A stretch of 64,000 nucleotides of DNA from Haladaptatus halobius (GTDB lineage: Archaea; Halobacteriota; Halobacteria; Halobacteriales; Haladaptataceae), in contig NZ_CP085336.1 of the NCBI RefSeq assembly GCF_020618475.1, forward strand, positions 310,001 to 374,000. Direction: 5' to 3'. Below the pieces are notes generated by a model. That model saw only the letters and a list, made by a program, of their open reading frames with translations. It was not told where the DNA came from and ran no database searches. How positions within the stretch are numbered: the first letter of the stretch is position 1; every line of letters starts with the position of its first letter. This document shows positions 17,339 to 26,345 of this stretch, piece by piece. A program made the position numbers and the translations under genes.

Positions 17339-18676
17339 ATGACTCAAGCAGGACAACTAGCGGACGAACACGACGTTACGGGGACGCCCAAACGCGGGCT
17401 CATCATGTCCACGCTCGTCTTCTATGCGGGCCTCACCACCATTGTCTTTTACGGTGCGGCAGGGCCAATATTAGAAGAACACTTGGCGCTTGCCGGCGTA
17501 CTGCACGGACTCTTGCTAGGGTCACCGCACCTTAGTAAGGCAATCCTCAGAATCCCGTTCGGTGCGTGGGTGGACGAAGTCGGCGGACGGAAACCACTCC
17601 TCATCCTCATGGCGTCGACAATTGTTGGAACGACAGGTCTAGTTATTACGCTGTTTCTGACCTATCCAGAGAATTTCGACATGAGTCTGTACCCCATCTT
17701 GGTTTTCTTCGGTTTCCTCGCGGGTGCAGGTGGTGCGACATTCTCCGCCGGAATCACACAAACTTCCTACTGGTACCCTAGTGATAAACAGGGGTTCGCA
17801 CTCGGCGCGTTCGCTGGCGTCGGCAATATCGGTCCCGGGATGATTGTCTACGTCCTCCCCGTCCTTATCGGTATCTGGGGACTGACCATGGCATACTCGA
17901 CCTGGTTAGTATTCCTTCTCGTCGTCACCGCGATCTACGTGGTGTACGCTGTCGATCCGTACTACTTCCAGCTTCGCAAGAAGGGTAAATCTCTAGAGGA
18001 ATCACAAGAAATCGCTGAAGAACTCGGCCAAGATATCTTCCCGTCGGGTGGCACGTGGGATTCGCTGAAGACATCCGCGAGAAACCGCCGAACGTGGATT
18101 CTCGTCTTCCTCTACACAGTTTCCTTCGGTGGTGGGTTCACTTCCCTCTCTGCTTGGTTCCCTACCTACTGGGAACAGTTCCACGAACTCACACTCACCA
18201 CAGCGGGGCTTCTCGCGGGTATCTTTATCGTCTACGGATCGCTTATCCGGGTACCTGCCGGAAGTGTCAGTGATAGATTCGGCGGCGAAATTGTTGCTAT
18301 AATCAGTTTCGGCGTTATGGCCCTCGGTAGCGCAATCATGACCGTCGCTACCGGCTTCTGGCCGGCCATCCTCGGGATGATGGTACTCGGAACCGGGATG
18401 GGATTCGCCAACGCAGCTGTGTTCGAGCTAGTCCCGAAGTTCGTCCCGGAAGCCGTCGGTGGGGCATCGGGGTGGATCAGTGGCATCGGCGGCGGCGGAA
18501 CGCTCGTCATCCTCCCACTAATGGGACTTTTCGTGGACATATACGGACTCCTCGGCTACGCGAGAGGTTTTGCCGTCTTCATCGTATTGAGCCTGCTCTG
18601 TGTCATCGTTGCAGCAGCCCTCAAATGGCTGATTTCAGACCCCAAAGAGACTGCTGATGAAGCTGCTCTCCACTAA
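17339..18676 (+). CDS. NarK-type nitrate/nitrite porter (MFS)
   Basis: A 445-residue major facilitator protein with 12 predicted helices. Segments typical of the nitrate/nitrite porter group are present: ILRIPFGAWVDEVGGRKPLL in the loop after helix 2, GAFAGVGNIGPG in helix 5, and GMGFANAAVFELVPKFVPEA with GGASGWISGIGGGG near residues 360-400, which corresponds to the second NarK signature. ATG 17339 is chosen over the upstream start at 17282. Nitrate import or nitrite export is the likely function. No nitrate reductase is visible nearby. UspA and HPP genes follow within 700 bases. Confidence 0.85.
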   Translation: MTQAGQLADEHDVTGTPKRGLIMSTLVFYAGLTTIVFYGAAGPILEEHLALAGVLHGLLLGSPHLSKAILRIPFGAWVDEVGGRKPLLILMASTIVGTTGLVITLFLTYPENFDMSLYPILVFFGFLAGAGGATFSAGITQTSYWYPSDKQGFALGAFAGVGNIGPGMIVYVLPVLIGIWGLTMAYSTWLVFLLVVTAIYVVYAVDPYYFQLRKKGKSLEESQEIAEELGQDIFPSGGTWDSLKTSARNRRTWILVFLYTVSFGGGFTSLSAWFPTYWEQFHELTLTTAGLLAGIFIVYGSLIRVPAGSVSDRFGGEIVAIISFGVMALGSAIMTVATGFWPAILGMMVLGTGMGFANAAVFELVPKFVPEAVGGASGWISGIGGGGTLVILPLMGLFVDIYGLLGYARGFAVFIVLSLLCVIVAAALKWLISDPKETADEAALH

Positions 18677-18741
18677 CCCCCTCTAACTGCCGGGTTTCAC
18701 CGGGTAGCGAATTCAGTATCGTGAAGAATAACGTCTGGTCC

Positions 18742-19188
18742 TTATTTTTCAGGCTTCCGGTGGACTGTTAACACTGGAATCTCCGAGTGACGCACGACCT
18801 TTTCGGTGACGCTTCCGAGGAGGGCTCGTTTGACGCCAGCCCGTCCGTGAGTCCCCATGACGATGACGTCGGTATCGTGGTCATCTGCATACGTGAGAAT
18901 ATCGTCGTGAGGGTTCCCGCGACGAACTGCTGCTGTTGTCTCGATATCCCGCTCTCTGGCCTGCTCGACAATGGCTTTCGTTGCCTGCTGGCCTCTTTCT
19001 TCAAGCGCATCCAGAAGATCATCTAAGCCAGAGAACCCTTCCCCCATGCCAGAGACGGACGTGGGCTGGTCAACAATATAGAGTACATGCAGTGTTGCAT
19101 TGTGGGCTTCAGCAAGGTTGAGTGCCATCTCCACTGCAGGCTTGACTGGATCACTACCGTCGGTCGGGATAAGTATTCGGTCGAACAT
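18742..19188 (-). CDS. Universal stress protein (UspA family)
   Basis: A 148-residue Rossmann-like protein. FDRILIPTDGSDPVKPAVEM forms the first strand and helix, and VIVMGTHGRAGVKRALLGS contains the ATP-binding G-x2-G-x9-G-S motif, so it is of the nucleotide-binding type. ATG 19188 gives the standard N-terminus; the frame extends to 19221. It is convergent with the NarK-type gene and divergent from the HPP gene. UspA proteins often lie beside transporters as regulatory partners. Confidence 0.9.
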   Translation of the reverse strand: MFDRILIPTDGSDPVKPAVEMALNLAEAHNATLHVLYIVDQPTSVSGMGEGFSGLDDLLDALEERGQQATKAIVEQARERDIETTAAVRRGNPHDDILTYADDHDTDVIVMGTHGRAGVKRALLGSVTEKVVRHSEIPVLTVHRKPEK

Positions 19189-19301
19189 ACGCTGTTCTCT
19201 CCCTATAGAATGGTAGTTCATAGCACGTTAAACCGTTGGTTACATCTTCGTCACACCGCCTGACGCCGATCTGAAAGTAGTATAGAGAGCCCCAGTGCGT
19301 A

Positions 19302-19865
19302 ATGTACATCCACGACGAACACGAAGATGAACCCATGAATTCAAACGAGCGTATGCTGTGGACCGGCGGGCACGGAGTACTTCTCCTCCTCGTGCTTGCG
19401 GGGATCGCATTCGTCTCGGGCTATTGGGCGATTCTCCCCGCACTCGGACCTGCTGCGTATCTCCTCGTTCTCGACGCTCACAGCTCGGACAACGCGCCGG
19501 CGAAGGTGGCTACCAGCTACGGAGCTGCATTGGTGATCGGCTGGGTCGCATACCAGGCGATAGCGCAGGGGATTGCTCCCACGACAATCGAACCGATGTC
19601 GGAACCAGGGCTCCGTCTGGTCGGGAGTGCATTAGTTGCGTTCGCTGGCACGACTACCGTCTTTTATATCCTGCACACGCACCAGCCGATGGCATTTGTC
19701 GCGGCGTTTACGACAGCGATTGGAGCGCTTCCGACTATCCAGTCACTTGTCGTAGCGGTTACCGCGGCCCTTTTTATGGCCGGCATCCAAGCCGCTCGCC
19801 GCCGATATAGCCCCGAATTCTCCAGTTCGCCAGGCCAAACCAACGCCCGGTTGTTTGAAATGTGA
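19302..19865 (+). CDS. HPP-family membrane protein
   Basis: A 187-residue protein with four hydrophobic helices and the layout of HPP-family integral membrane proteins (WAILPALGPAAYLLVL, HTHQPMAFVAAFTTAIGALP, VVAVTAALFMAGIQAARRRY). The family is named for a His-Pro-Pro motif; here the nearest equivalent is HQP. Plant HPP members have been linked to nitrite transport, which would fit with the NarK-type gene 626 bases away, but this is inference. ATG 19302 is used; ATG 19335 is an alternative. The gap after it (19866-20161) is empty. Confidence 0.6.
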   Translation: MYIHDEHEDEPMNSNERMLWTGGHGVLLLLVLAGIAFVSGYWAILPALGPAAYLLVLDAHSSDNAPAKVATSYGAALVIGWVAYQAIAQGIAPTTIEPMSEPGLRLVGSALVAFAGTTTVFYILHTHQPMAFVAAFTTAIGALPTIQSLVVAVTAALFMAGIQAARRRYSPEFSSSPGQTNARLFEM

Positions 19866-20161
19866 GCATAAACGGTTCATCTAATCTACCGACACATTCT
19901 ACCTGTATTGGTCGTTCTGCTCACCCGAAAGCTGGAGAAGACCCCGTACAAGATATACGCTCTCAATTAAGTACGCTGTTTGTATCAATCGATGAGGGTT
20001 TCAGCAGAGCCGATAATCTGTAAGACCTACAAATGCTTAAGATAGCTCTGGGTGACTCATTCTCGGATCAATCGGCTCCATCATTCGTGTCCTTGATCCG
20101 TCTCTCGCCCACACACTTCGCAAATTTCTGATCTCCATCTTCGGTGGCTAAATCGGGCCGA

Positions 20162-20551
20162 ATGAAGCGCGCCCGAACGGTGGACAGACGGCCGGCACAG
20201 ACGGGTGCCAAGTGGGAACATTTCTCATTTGACGTCGATGTCCCCGGGAGTGGTCGAAGTCACTAACCAGAGCCACGAGCACCCCGCAGAGTACCAGTAC
20301 ACCGTGTCCATAGACGATGTGACCAAAGAACTGATAGCCTGCACTTGCCACATCACGTTCACCGCAACGCCTTCTATAAGCACATGGCCGCCGTCGAAAC
20401 CGCGAGGGACGACGATACCCTGACGGCGTTCCTATCGGACGACGACGAGGCGGACGACGATGCTGAACCGGCAGAGTGCGAGTGTGACGGCCTGAATGGC
20501 TTCCCGTGCTGGCCATGCGTGCGAACTGGACGGACAGAACTGCCGAACTAA
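20162..20551 (+). pseudogene. SWIM zinc-finger gene, two compensating frameshifts
   Basis: A degenerate copy of the SWIM gene at 13065. The first frame gives WEHFSFDVDVPG, then a one-base insertion near 20245 moves to GVVEVTNQSHEHPAEYQYTV and LIACTC. A one-base loss near 20350 then returns to the first frame as PHHVHRNAFYKHMAAVETAR. A stop in the first frame prevents read-through. The Tyr at the third zinc-ligand position (FYKH) is shared with the intact copy, so the substitution predates the duplication. Confidence 0.75.
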
Positions 20552-20575
20552 TCCACGCTTCAGTCTTTTTTATCC

Positions 20576-21145
20576 ATGGCACGCCAAGTGACGTTCTCGG
20601 AGATCACCGCCCACCGAACGCTGACGGAAAGCGCGGATGCTGCGACCGACGATACACCGGAGACACCGACAGACCTGCTCGGCCGAGCACAACAGCACGC
20701 AACGAATTTTGCCACTGAGCATTTTCCTGACCTGCCGGTCGAAACGATCGACTGGGAATTCTCATATCGAGCACAACGGCAAGCGGGCGTCACGAAATAC
20801 GATCCCAAAACGGGTGAGATCACGATTGCGCTCACATGGGCGGCGTACGAACACCACAGTTGGGAGCAATTCAGTTCGACAGTCCGATATGAACTCATCC
20901 ACGCCTGGCAGTATCACGAGTTTGGCGAAGCGGATCACGGAGCAACATTCACCCAATGGACAGACTGCCTCGACACCTCGAAACTCTGCGAACGCTTCGC
21001 TACACCAAAGTGGTAGCTGGTGTGCGAGAACTGAGGTGGTCGGGTTCCCCGGTATCGACGCTCGAAGACTGTGCACAACCCCGAGCAATACTGCTGTAGT
21101 GGCTGTGATGGGTCGCTCCGTGTCGAGGAGGGTAACAGACAGTAA
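20576..21145 (+). pseudogene. SprT-like protease copy 2, inactivated
   Basis: Colinear with the intact gene at 13538 (ARQVTFSEITAHRTL ... LVCEN.GGR ... LRVEEGNRQ). TAG 21014-21016 replaces a Trp codon in the KWW motif, and a TGA replaces a zinc-ribbon Cys. The zincin motif reads YELIH instead of HELIH, so the first zinc ligand is lost. Even the 146-residue product up to the first stop would be catalytically dead. It follows the SWIM pseudogene by 24 bases, repeating the module order. Confidence 0.85.
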
Positions 21146-21226
21146 CCATATCTCACTGTCTTCACGACAACCGGTGGCATCGGTGCCACACAATGACGTT
21201 TTGCTTTCGTAACGCCAAGTTGACGT

Positions 21227-21691
21227 ATGAGCTTAGTACTCGCTTCTACGAACCCGCGCCTTACCTTCATCCGCGACATAATTGTCGCAACGGTGGTGAT
21301 GGTCTGTCTCTACGGACTCGCCCTCAACGTTCAGTTCCAATGGCTTCAAATTCCGGGTTACCTCCTCATTGTCGGGTTTGACGTTTTGGAAGTGACGTTC
21401 GGATCTGCAGGAGCCAATTATTACCTCCTGTTCGCATTGTATCTCATGGGACTCGGAATACTCGGCGCTCTTCTCGCTCATCGTCTTCGTGAACGCGCAT
21501 CTGAACGTGCGCTTTCCTGGTGGCGAGTTGGCGTGGCGAGTGCTCTCGCCATGGTTGGTGTCCTCTCACTTTTGTTTGCGCTATTCGTTCTCATCGGCAC
21601 ATCTCAGCGAACGCCTGTCCTTATTACCATTGCAACGAGCCTCATTCTGTTCGCACTGGCAGGGTGGCTCGCTGGGATAGGTAGAAAATGA
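21227..21691 (+). CDS. Four-helix membrane protein of unknown function
   Basis: A 154-residue protein with four clear membrane helices (DIIVATVVMVCLYGLAL, YYLLFALYLMGLGILGALLA, VGVASALAMVGVLSLLFALF, VLITIATSLILFALAGWLAG) and a short basic loop RLRERASERALSWWR between helices two and three. No family is recognised. It starts 82 bases after the SprT pseudogene and ends before a convergent small membrane gene. Confidence 0.6.
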   Translation: MSLVLASTNPRLTFIRDIIVATVVMVCLYGLALNVQFQWLQIPGYLLIVGFDVLEVTFGSAGANYYLLFALYLMGLGILGALLAHRLRERASERALSWWRVGVASALAMVGVLSLLFALFVLIGTSQRTPVLITIATSLILFALAGWLAGIGRK

Positions 21692-21831
21692 GAATCAGCG
21701 TATACCGGACAGTACTTCAACGGAGGTGCCAGTTCAAATAGATCTCACATATCGGGAGTCAACGATTCCTCTGCATATTGGCCGCAAGTATCACTCTAGC
21801 GGCAATTCCCCGTTCTATGGAGTTACTGACC

Positions 21832-22059
21832 TTAGTCCTTACCACCATCACGGCGTTGTGATTCCATGCGTTCTGTTGCCAATGCGATTCGTTCGAGCGC
21901 ACGGACTGCCCGCCATACCAGATAGAATGCCAATGCCGCCGACGCCAACCCAAGCCAGAGCAGTGGCGAACCTGCAATCAGAATACTATACAGAAGAGTA
22001 ATGATCGCTACGACGATGAGGCCGATTCTGTATGTTTGTCTCCGATTTTCTATAGACAT
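21832..22059 (-). CDS. Small two-helix membrane protein
   Basis: A 75-residue protein with two membrane helices (IGLIVVAIITLLYSILIAGS and PLLWLGLASAALAFYLVWRA) and a charged C-terminal helix (ALERIALATERMESQRRDGG). The frame runs on to 22356, but that extension is antisense to a SprT remnant and has no hydrophobic or signal character, so ATG 22059 is chosen. Function unknown. Confidence 0.55.
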   Translation of the reverse strand: MSIENRRQTYRIGLIVVAIITLLYSILIAGSPLLWLGLASAALAFYLVWRAVRALERIALATERMESQRRDGGKD

Positions 22060-22240
22060 ACTCCTAATATTCTTTGTGAGATAATAATCTGTTCGGTGAA
22101 AATAACGTCCGAGTCTCCGAACTAAACCTCTCCAGATCTTTATTCTCAAGTCAATAGCCAAACACTCGTTTTCTACTTCAAGAAATGCTACATGAGCGAG
22201 TTCACCAAGGAAACTAATTCCAAGACTCACCAAGAGCTGT

Positions 22241-22525
22241 ATGCATCGTCGGTGTTCGACCGTCCGCCACGAGTTGATCCACGCATGGCAGTACCACGAG
22301 TTCGGAGAGGCTGACCACGGGCGAACGTTCGCCCGCTGGACCAATGCGCTCGACACAACCCAGCACTGCGAGCGATTCAGATCGCCGAACTGGTGGATGA
22401 TTTGCGAGGATTGCGGTGAGCAACTGGCGCGCTACCAGCGTTCCAAGGTCGTGAAACACCCCGAGAAGTACAGTTGTGGTGAGTGCGATGGGTCGCTGCG
22501 GGTCGAGAAGACTGCCGGACAATGA
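22241..22525 (+). pseudogene. SprT-like protease copy 3, 5' truncated
   Basis: The frame gives STVRHELIHAWQYHEFGEAD, then the complete zinc ribbon (ICEDCG ... YSCGECDGSLRVEK), corresponding to residues 105-190 of the intact gene. The zincin motif HELIH is kept, but about 105 N-terminal residues are missing and the sequence before 22250 is unrelated, so the copy was cut by a rearrangement. The stop overlaps the start of the next small frame as ATGA. An independent small protease domain cannot be excluded. Confidence 0.75.
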
Positions 22526-22713
22526 GGACAGAGTATCGTGGTCCCCGCTGTCAGCGGGTTGTTGGGCCTGTAACGGTGTCTAGTCCGTCGCGGGTCTATC
22601 CGAATCCGTGCGGACATCGGATTGCTGCCCCTGATGAATTGCTTGAGGTGGGCGATCTGCACCCATCACGCCCTGATGTGTGGGTGACGGACTTCCTCGG
22701 TGAATCTCACTGA
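22522..22713 (+). CDS. Small protein coupled to the SprT copy
   Basis: A 63-residue frame whose ATG overlaps the SprT stop (ATGA). It contains two cysteines (RCQRVVG and PNPCGHRIAAP) and an acidic C-terminus. A decayed relative follows the fourth SprT remnant in the same ATGA arrangement (frame starting MTTKYQCP at 26342), so the coupling is ancestral and this may be a natural partner of SprT in these elements. Function unknown. Confidence 0.45.
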   Translation: MRTEYRGPRCQRVVGPVTVSSPSRVYPNPCGHRIAAPDELLEVGDLHPSRPDVWVTDFLGESH

Positions 22714-22785
22714 CTCCCGCTGACGCTTTCGGCTCTCCGTCACTCTTTCATTCGTTCGTTTTTCCTTGGTACAGGCGCTCACACT

Positions 22786-22885
22786 GGCTAGTATAGTATA
22801 CTAACCTACACGGTTCTGCTGAAGTCCTCAGAGCGTGACAGGAATGGTGTACTGAATAGAGAGGGTGTATTCAGCACGATCGCGC
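22786..22885 (-). repeat. Dispersed ~95-bp element, copy in reverse orientation
   Basis: Read on the minus strand it gives CTATTCAGTACACC, then CTCTGAGGACTTCAGCAG and TTAGTATACTATACTA. The same order occurs on the plus strand at 23720-23806 and 39937-40030. On the plus strand the sequence GGTTCTGCTGAAGTCCTCAG resembles GGCTCTGTTGAAATCCTCAG at 54044. The pattern suggests a MITE or insertion-sequence end with a palindromic TTAGTATA target. The gap 22714-23036 holds nothing else. Confidence 0.5.
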
Positions 22886-23036
22886 CTTTCTATTTAGTAA
22901 ACTAATCTCTGTCTGTCGAATACAGTGCGCTGAAAACAGAGTATCTATCCAGGAACGGGCTGCTCTGTTGAGAGCATCTCGTCTCTCGTTGGGGACTGAT
23001 ATGGGGCTTTATTAGTTTGCCAGTGAAATCATTGGT

Positions 23037-23510
23037 ATGACGCTTGATGTAGAGGTTCCGGAATCACCGGATCTCTCGAACCGAGGGATGCCGCGCGAGT
23101 TTGAGTGGCAGGAAGAGACGCTGGGATCAGAGGACTTCTACCGCGAGGACATCGAAGATCTACTTCAGGAGGGTGCGTGGAAGGAGGGGTTCAACGAGTG
23201 GACCGAGTACACGAATCTCGATGAAGAGCAGATCCAAATTGTCAGCGATCTCGGCCTGTTCCAGACGTTCGACTTCTACTGGGACCCAACCGAAGATCGT
23301 CTTCGCTTCGATGCCCCGACGATTCCGGACGACTGGCGGGAGCGAGAGGCGACCGAATCGCTCGATTCGAGTGCGGTTTCGATGATCGATGCCGCGTTAG
23401 ATGATCTCGGCCGGGCTGTGCAGGAGGTACTGGAGGACTACCTCGAACGGAACGACGAAGCGTCCGATTATGGTTGGGGTGAGGAGACGTACGGCAATCG
23501 CGAAGAGTGA
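23037..23510 (+). CDS. Acidic haloarchaeal hypothetical protein
   Basis: A 157-residue, very acidic soluble protein: REFEWQEETLGSEDFYREDI, EDLLQEGAWKEGFNEWTEYT, DFYWDPTEDRLRFDAPTIPD. It contains three conserved-looking Trp-rich segments and a C-terminal helix (AVQEVLEDYLERNDEASDYG). Codon use is well ordered and typical for the host. No domain is recognised. TTTATTAGTTTGCC lies about 15-28 bases upstream and could hold the promoter. Confidence 0.6.
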   Translation: MTLDVEVPESPDLSNRGMPREFEWQEETLGSEDFYREDIEDLLQEGAWKEGFNEWTEYTNLDEEQIQIVSDLGLFQTFDFYWDPTEDRLRFDAPTIPDDWREREATESLDSSAVSMIDAALDDLGRAVQEVLEDYLERNDEASDYGWGEETYGNREE

Positions 23511-23719
23511 CCCCAGTGTGGTTTCTCGCTGCCGCGAACCATAGATACCAATAGAAGCCACGTTTGGCGCGTATGGTCGCACGAGCGAAGTCCATCTCGG
23601 GAGTCGGCGCAGCTGGCGAAGAAAAACAAAAGTCTCCTCCTCTCCACTGAGTGGTATTTGAGTCATCTCTGTCTACCACTTCGACCCCTCACAGGAGGCC
23701 AATTGCTCGGTAACCGATA

Positions 23720-23806
23720 CGCGCCCTGTATTCAGTACAACCGCTAGAACCTCTCACGTCTTGAGGGTTTCAACACGGTCATGTTAGTAGACTATACTAG
23801 CCCCAG
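23720..23806 (+). repeat. Dispersed ~95-bp element, plus orientation
   Basis: Contains ATACGCGCCCTGTATTCAGT, a CCTCTCA stretch, a GAGGGTTTCAACA tract and the terminal TTAGTAGACTATACTA. It matches 39937-40030 in the same orientation and 22786-22885 in the opposite one. Confidence 0.5.
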
Positions 23807-24036
23807 CGTATCTACTTTCGCTCTGGCTGGCGATTGTTTCCACCAATTCGGAGCGAAATCTCCATGTCTGCTCCGTGAAACAGACCTATTTAATACACTC
23901 TTCAGTAAGCTTGCCGATGTCTTGACTGAGACCCGAGACGGTGCGATCCACGCCGAGAGGGTTGCTACGCGACTGCCCGAAAAATGACGGCACAAATGGC
24001 TCATGAACGGATTGAGTATCAGCGGTGCCAAAATCT
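23792..24036 (+). pseudogene. Remnant duplicated on both sides of the SOD gene (left copy)
   Basis: The best frame gives LFNTLFSKLADVLTETRDGA and AERVATRLPEK, then a stop, then HKWLMNG. The right copy near 25203-25519 reads LFDTLHSELAIVLEETRDDE, AERLATRMLDSDGGKWLMIG. The DNA also matches upstream of the frame (TTTCGCTCTGGCTGGCG against TTTCGCTTTGACTGGCG), so a larger unit was duplicated. The protein family is not recognised. Confidence 0.5.
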
Positions 24037-24099
24037 GATCACATATCTTCAGTGATTGAAGTAGGTGCTAAGTCCAGCTGTCGATCCATTCAAAAACAG

Positions 24100-24256
24100 C
24101 TAGTAGTCGGTTACTTTATATATGATTGGAGGATTTGTCGGCTCGAAAAATAGTCTTCGACGGGCTTCAAGCCGTCGATACGCGAACGGCTGTTTAGTAT
24201 CGAGCGTATCCGCCATCCACGGGCGGTCACAGCAGAAAATTTTGACTCGCGTATCC
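24100..24256 (-). pseudogene. Remnant of the antitoxin-like winged-helix family
   Basis: On the minus strand, WMADTLDTKQPFAYRRLEAR matches WVADTLEIERPSAHRRLEEL of the intact gene at 10555-10821. The part before WMADTL (ESKFSAVTAR) lies in another frame. No start codon or partner gene survives. Confidence 0.55.
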
Positions 24257-24349
24257 ACGCTAAAGTACCCAGTTACTGGATGCCCGTGTAGCACGAAACA
24301 ATGGTGGCTGCGCGAGATGGCAGCCACTGCTGATCAGATCAATCGATTA

Positions 24350-25117
24350 CTATTGACACTCACTACCATCGAAGAGTTCGGCATTGTGAGCGCGTTGATA
24401 TCGTGTTGTAACGTCATCCCAATTAACTACCTGCCAGAACGCATCGATGTAGCTCCCGCGATCGTTTTCATACTGGAGGTAGTACGCATGCTCCCAGACG
24501 TCAAGTACGAGTAATGGTGTCGCGCCTTGGATGGCGCGATTGTTATGATTTTCTGCTTGAATCGTGAGAAGTTCATCTGCGAGGTGATCGTACACAAGCA
24601 TTCCCCAGCCGGAGCCTTCAACGTTTTCGGCAGCGGCCGCGAACTCGTCTTTGAATGCGTCGAACGAACCAAAATCGGATTGGATTGCACCAGCAAGATC
24701 GCCGTCTGGCTTGCCACCACCATCAGGCGACATATTTTTCCAGAACACAGAGTGGTTGACGTGCCCGGAAAGGTTGAATGAGAGATCACGTTTAACTGAT
24801 TTAACCTCCTCGAAATCACCCGCTTGTCTCATCTGAGAAAGTGTTTTCAACGCTTGGTTTGCACCATCGACATAGCCTTGGTGATGCTTGTCGTGGTGGA
24901 GCTTCATAATGTGTTGATCGATTTGCGGTTCGAGTGCATCGTAGTCGTACGGGAGGGGTGGAAGTTCGTATTGCATGGATTGTGAGTTCGACGAGGTCGC
25001 GATAACGTTTGATGTACCGAGCGCTCCGACTCCGGCGGTGATTCCCATTGCTTGGAGGAATGAGCGCCGATCTGCGGCAGGATGATTGAGAGGAAGTTTG
25101 TCAGTAGGGTCGGGCAT
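24350..25117 (-). CDS. Tat-exported Mn/Fe superoxide dismutase
   Basis: A 255-residue protein made of a Tat signal peptide (DRRSFLQAMGITAGVGALGT, twin Arg at 17-18) joined to a complete Mn/Fe-type superoxide dismutase. Ligand regions are intact: DQHIMKLHHDKHHQGYV, NLSGHVNHSVFWKNM, and DVWEHAYYLQY with the last Asp and His. The GGG preceding KPDGDLAGAIQSDFGSF is typical. The enzyme converts superoxide to peroxide and oxygen. The usual haloarchaeal sodA product is cytoplasmic and about 200 residues, so this copy should work outside the membrane after folding with its metal inside the cell. It is flanked by the duplicated remnants at 23792 and 25203. Confidence 0.92.
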   Translation of the reverse strand: MPDPTDKLPLNHPAADRRSFLQAMGITAGVGALGTSNVIATSSNSQSMQYELPPLPYDYDALEPQIDQHIMKLHHDKHHQGYVDGANQALKTLSQMRQAGDFEEVKSVKRDLSFNLSGHVNHSVFWKNMSPDGGGKPDGDLAGAIQSDFGSFDAFKDEFAAAAENVEGSGWGMLVYDHLADELLTIQAENHNNRAIQGATPLLVLDVWEHAYYLQYENDRGSYIDAFWQVVNWDDVTTRYQRAHNAELFDGSECQ

Positions 25118-25202
25118 TGCTGTGTGCCTCCATAATTAGATCATTTGCCACCTACAAAAATAAACTGGCCATCGTGACACTGATTAGTACGTTGCTATCT
25201 AC

Positions 25203-25519
25203 ATGAAGTGTTCTTCATTTTCGCTTTGACTGGCGTCTGTGTCTTATAGGTTCTAGCGAAGCGTCTTCTATGCTCCGTGAGATGCCCCCTGTTCGATACG
25301 CTCCACAGCGAGCTTGCGATCGTCTTGGAGGAGACGCGGGACGACGAGATCACTGCTGAGCGGCTCGCCACACGAATGCTCGACAGTGACGGGGGCAAAT
25401 GGCTCATGATCGGCCTCACTGAGGGTCCAACAGTGGTTCTCACCTACAATCGGCTGATGAATTCGATCATCCGAACACCGATCGAGCGTGATAGTCTAGA
25501 TGGGAATGGACGTCGGTAG
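25203..25519 (+). pseudogene. Remnant duplicated on both sides of the SOD gene (right copy)
   Basis: An open frame from ATG 25277 gives 80 residues (LFDTLHSELAIVLEETRDDE, then GKWLMIGLTEGPTVVLTYNR). DNA homology to the left copy begins at about 25210, upstream of that ATG, so the frame is probably the surviving piece of a longer gene. A short native protein starting at 25277 remains possible. Confidence 0.45.
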
Positions 25520-25742
25520 ATCGACCGTCGGCGAACGGAAGGGCACGTACTCGAATCAGTGCAACAGCTCAGGCGGGAGTATTTTGACTGGGTTCATCCG
25601 TGCTATCGGTGGGTATTCGATGCAGAATACACGGTCGAATACCAGATACAGTCGCTTCATTGAGAGTGGCATATGTTTTGTGGTAACGTTTAAAAAGAAA
25701 TTACCATGTGTTGACCAGTACTATTTTGCTCTTTCAATTGAT

Positions 25743-26192
25743 ATGAATACTATGAACCGTCGTGGCTACCTCTTCGCAGCTGGATCTAGTTTCGCAGGAA
25801 TCGCGGGCTATCTCGCAACATTCAACCCACTACATCTACTCTCTAGCTCCGGAAAACTCATCATTGAGTGTACTGGAGACGTGGAGCCAGAGACGCGACG
25901 AACAATCTCCGTTACCGTGGGGACGTATTCGTTTGACCAGTATCTCCGCTCAAGTACGACCCCACCAGAGTGGAACAATACCATTCTCTTTCAAGAACTC
26001 TATCGACTTGCTCCTGGCGAGCAGGTACAACCAGAGGTCTTTGTCGGTGACCCAGGGCAGTATCGTCTCGACATTTGGGTTCAAGATCGTGGTACGACTG
26101 GGACACAGGTTCGAATCACTAACGACGGTACTCTCGCGAATGCTCATCGGGTCACTATCACGGCGAGTGGTATCGAGCATTCATTCAGATAA
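25743..26192 (+). CDS. Exported protein with Tat-like signal
   Basis: A 149-residue protein beginning NTMNRRGYLFAAGSSFAGIA, a short twin-arginine-type signal followed by a hydrophobic stretch. The mature part is beta-rich (GKLIIECTGDVEPETRRTIS, VEVFVGDPGQYRLDIWVQDR by approximate reading) and resembles small immunoglobulin-like secreted haloarchaeal proteins. No family was identified. ATG 25743 is chosen because it sits just before the RR motif; the frame extends to 25500 without signal-like sequence. Confidence 0.6.
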   Translation: MNTMNRRGYLFAAGSSFAGIAGYLATFNPLHLLSSSGKLIIECTGDVEPETRRTISVTVGTYSFDQYLRSSTTPPEWNNTILFQELYRLAPGEQVQPEVFVGDPGQYRLDIWVQDRGTTGTQVRITNDGTLANAHRVTITASGIEHSFR

Positions 26193-26217
26193 CCGCATTG
26201 CTGACGCGGTTTCCCAA

Positions 26218-26345
26218 CTCATTACTGTGAGGATTACGGCAGCCAGATTACCTATTATCGCCATTCGAAGATAGTTCACAATCCTGACCAGTGCCGTAGG
26301 AGTGATTGTGGGTGATTGTTTCGTATTGAGGGCAACAGTAAATGA
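26218..26345 (+). pseudogene. SprT-like protease copy 4, zinc-ribbon remnant
   Basis: The frame HYCEDYGSQITYYRHSKIVH, then NPDQCRRSDCG, a TGA, then LFRIEGNSK ends at TGA 26343-26345. It aligns with the last 45 residues of the intact SprT protein. One zinc-ribbon Cys is changed to Tyr and the GGS region has become a stop. As in copy 3, an ATG overlaps the terminal stop (ATGA at 26342), and the next codons read MTTKYQCP, resembling the small coupled protein at 22522. Nothing recognisable follows in 26400-26768. Confidence 0.7.
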
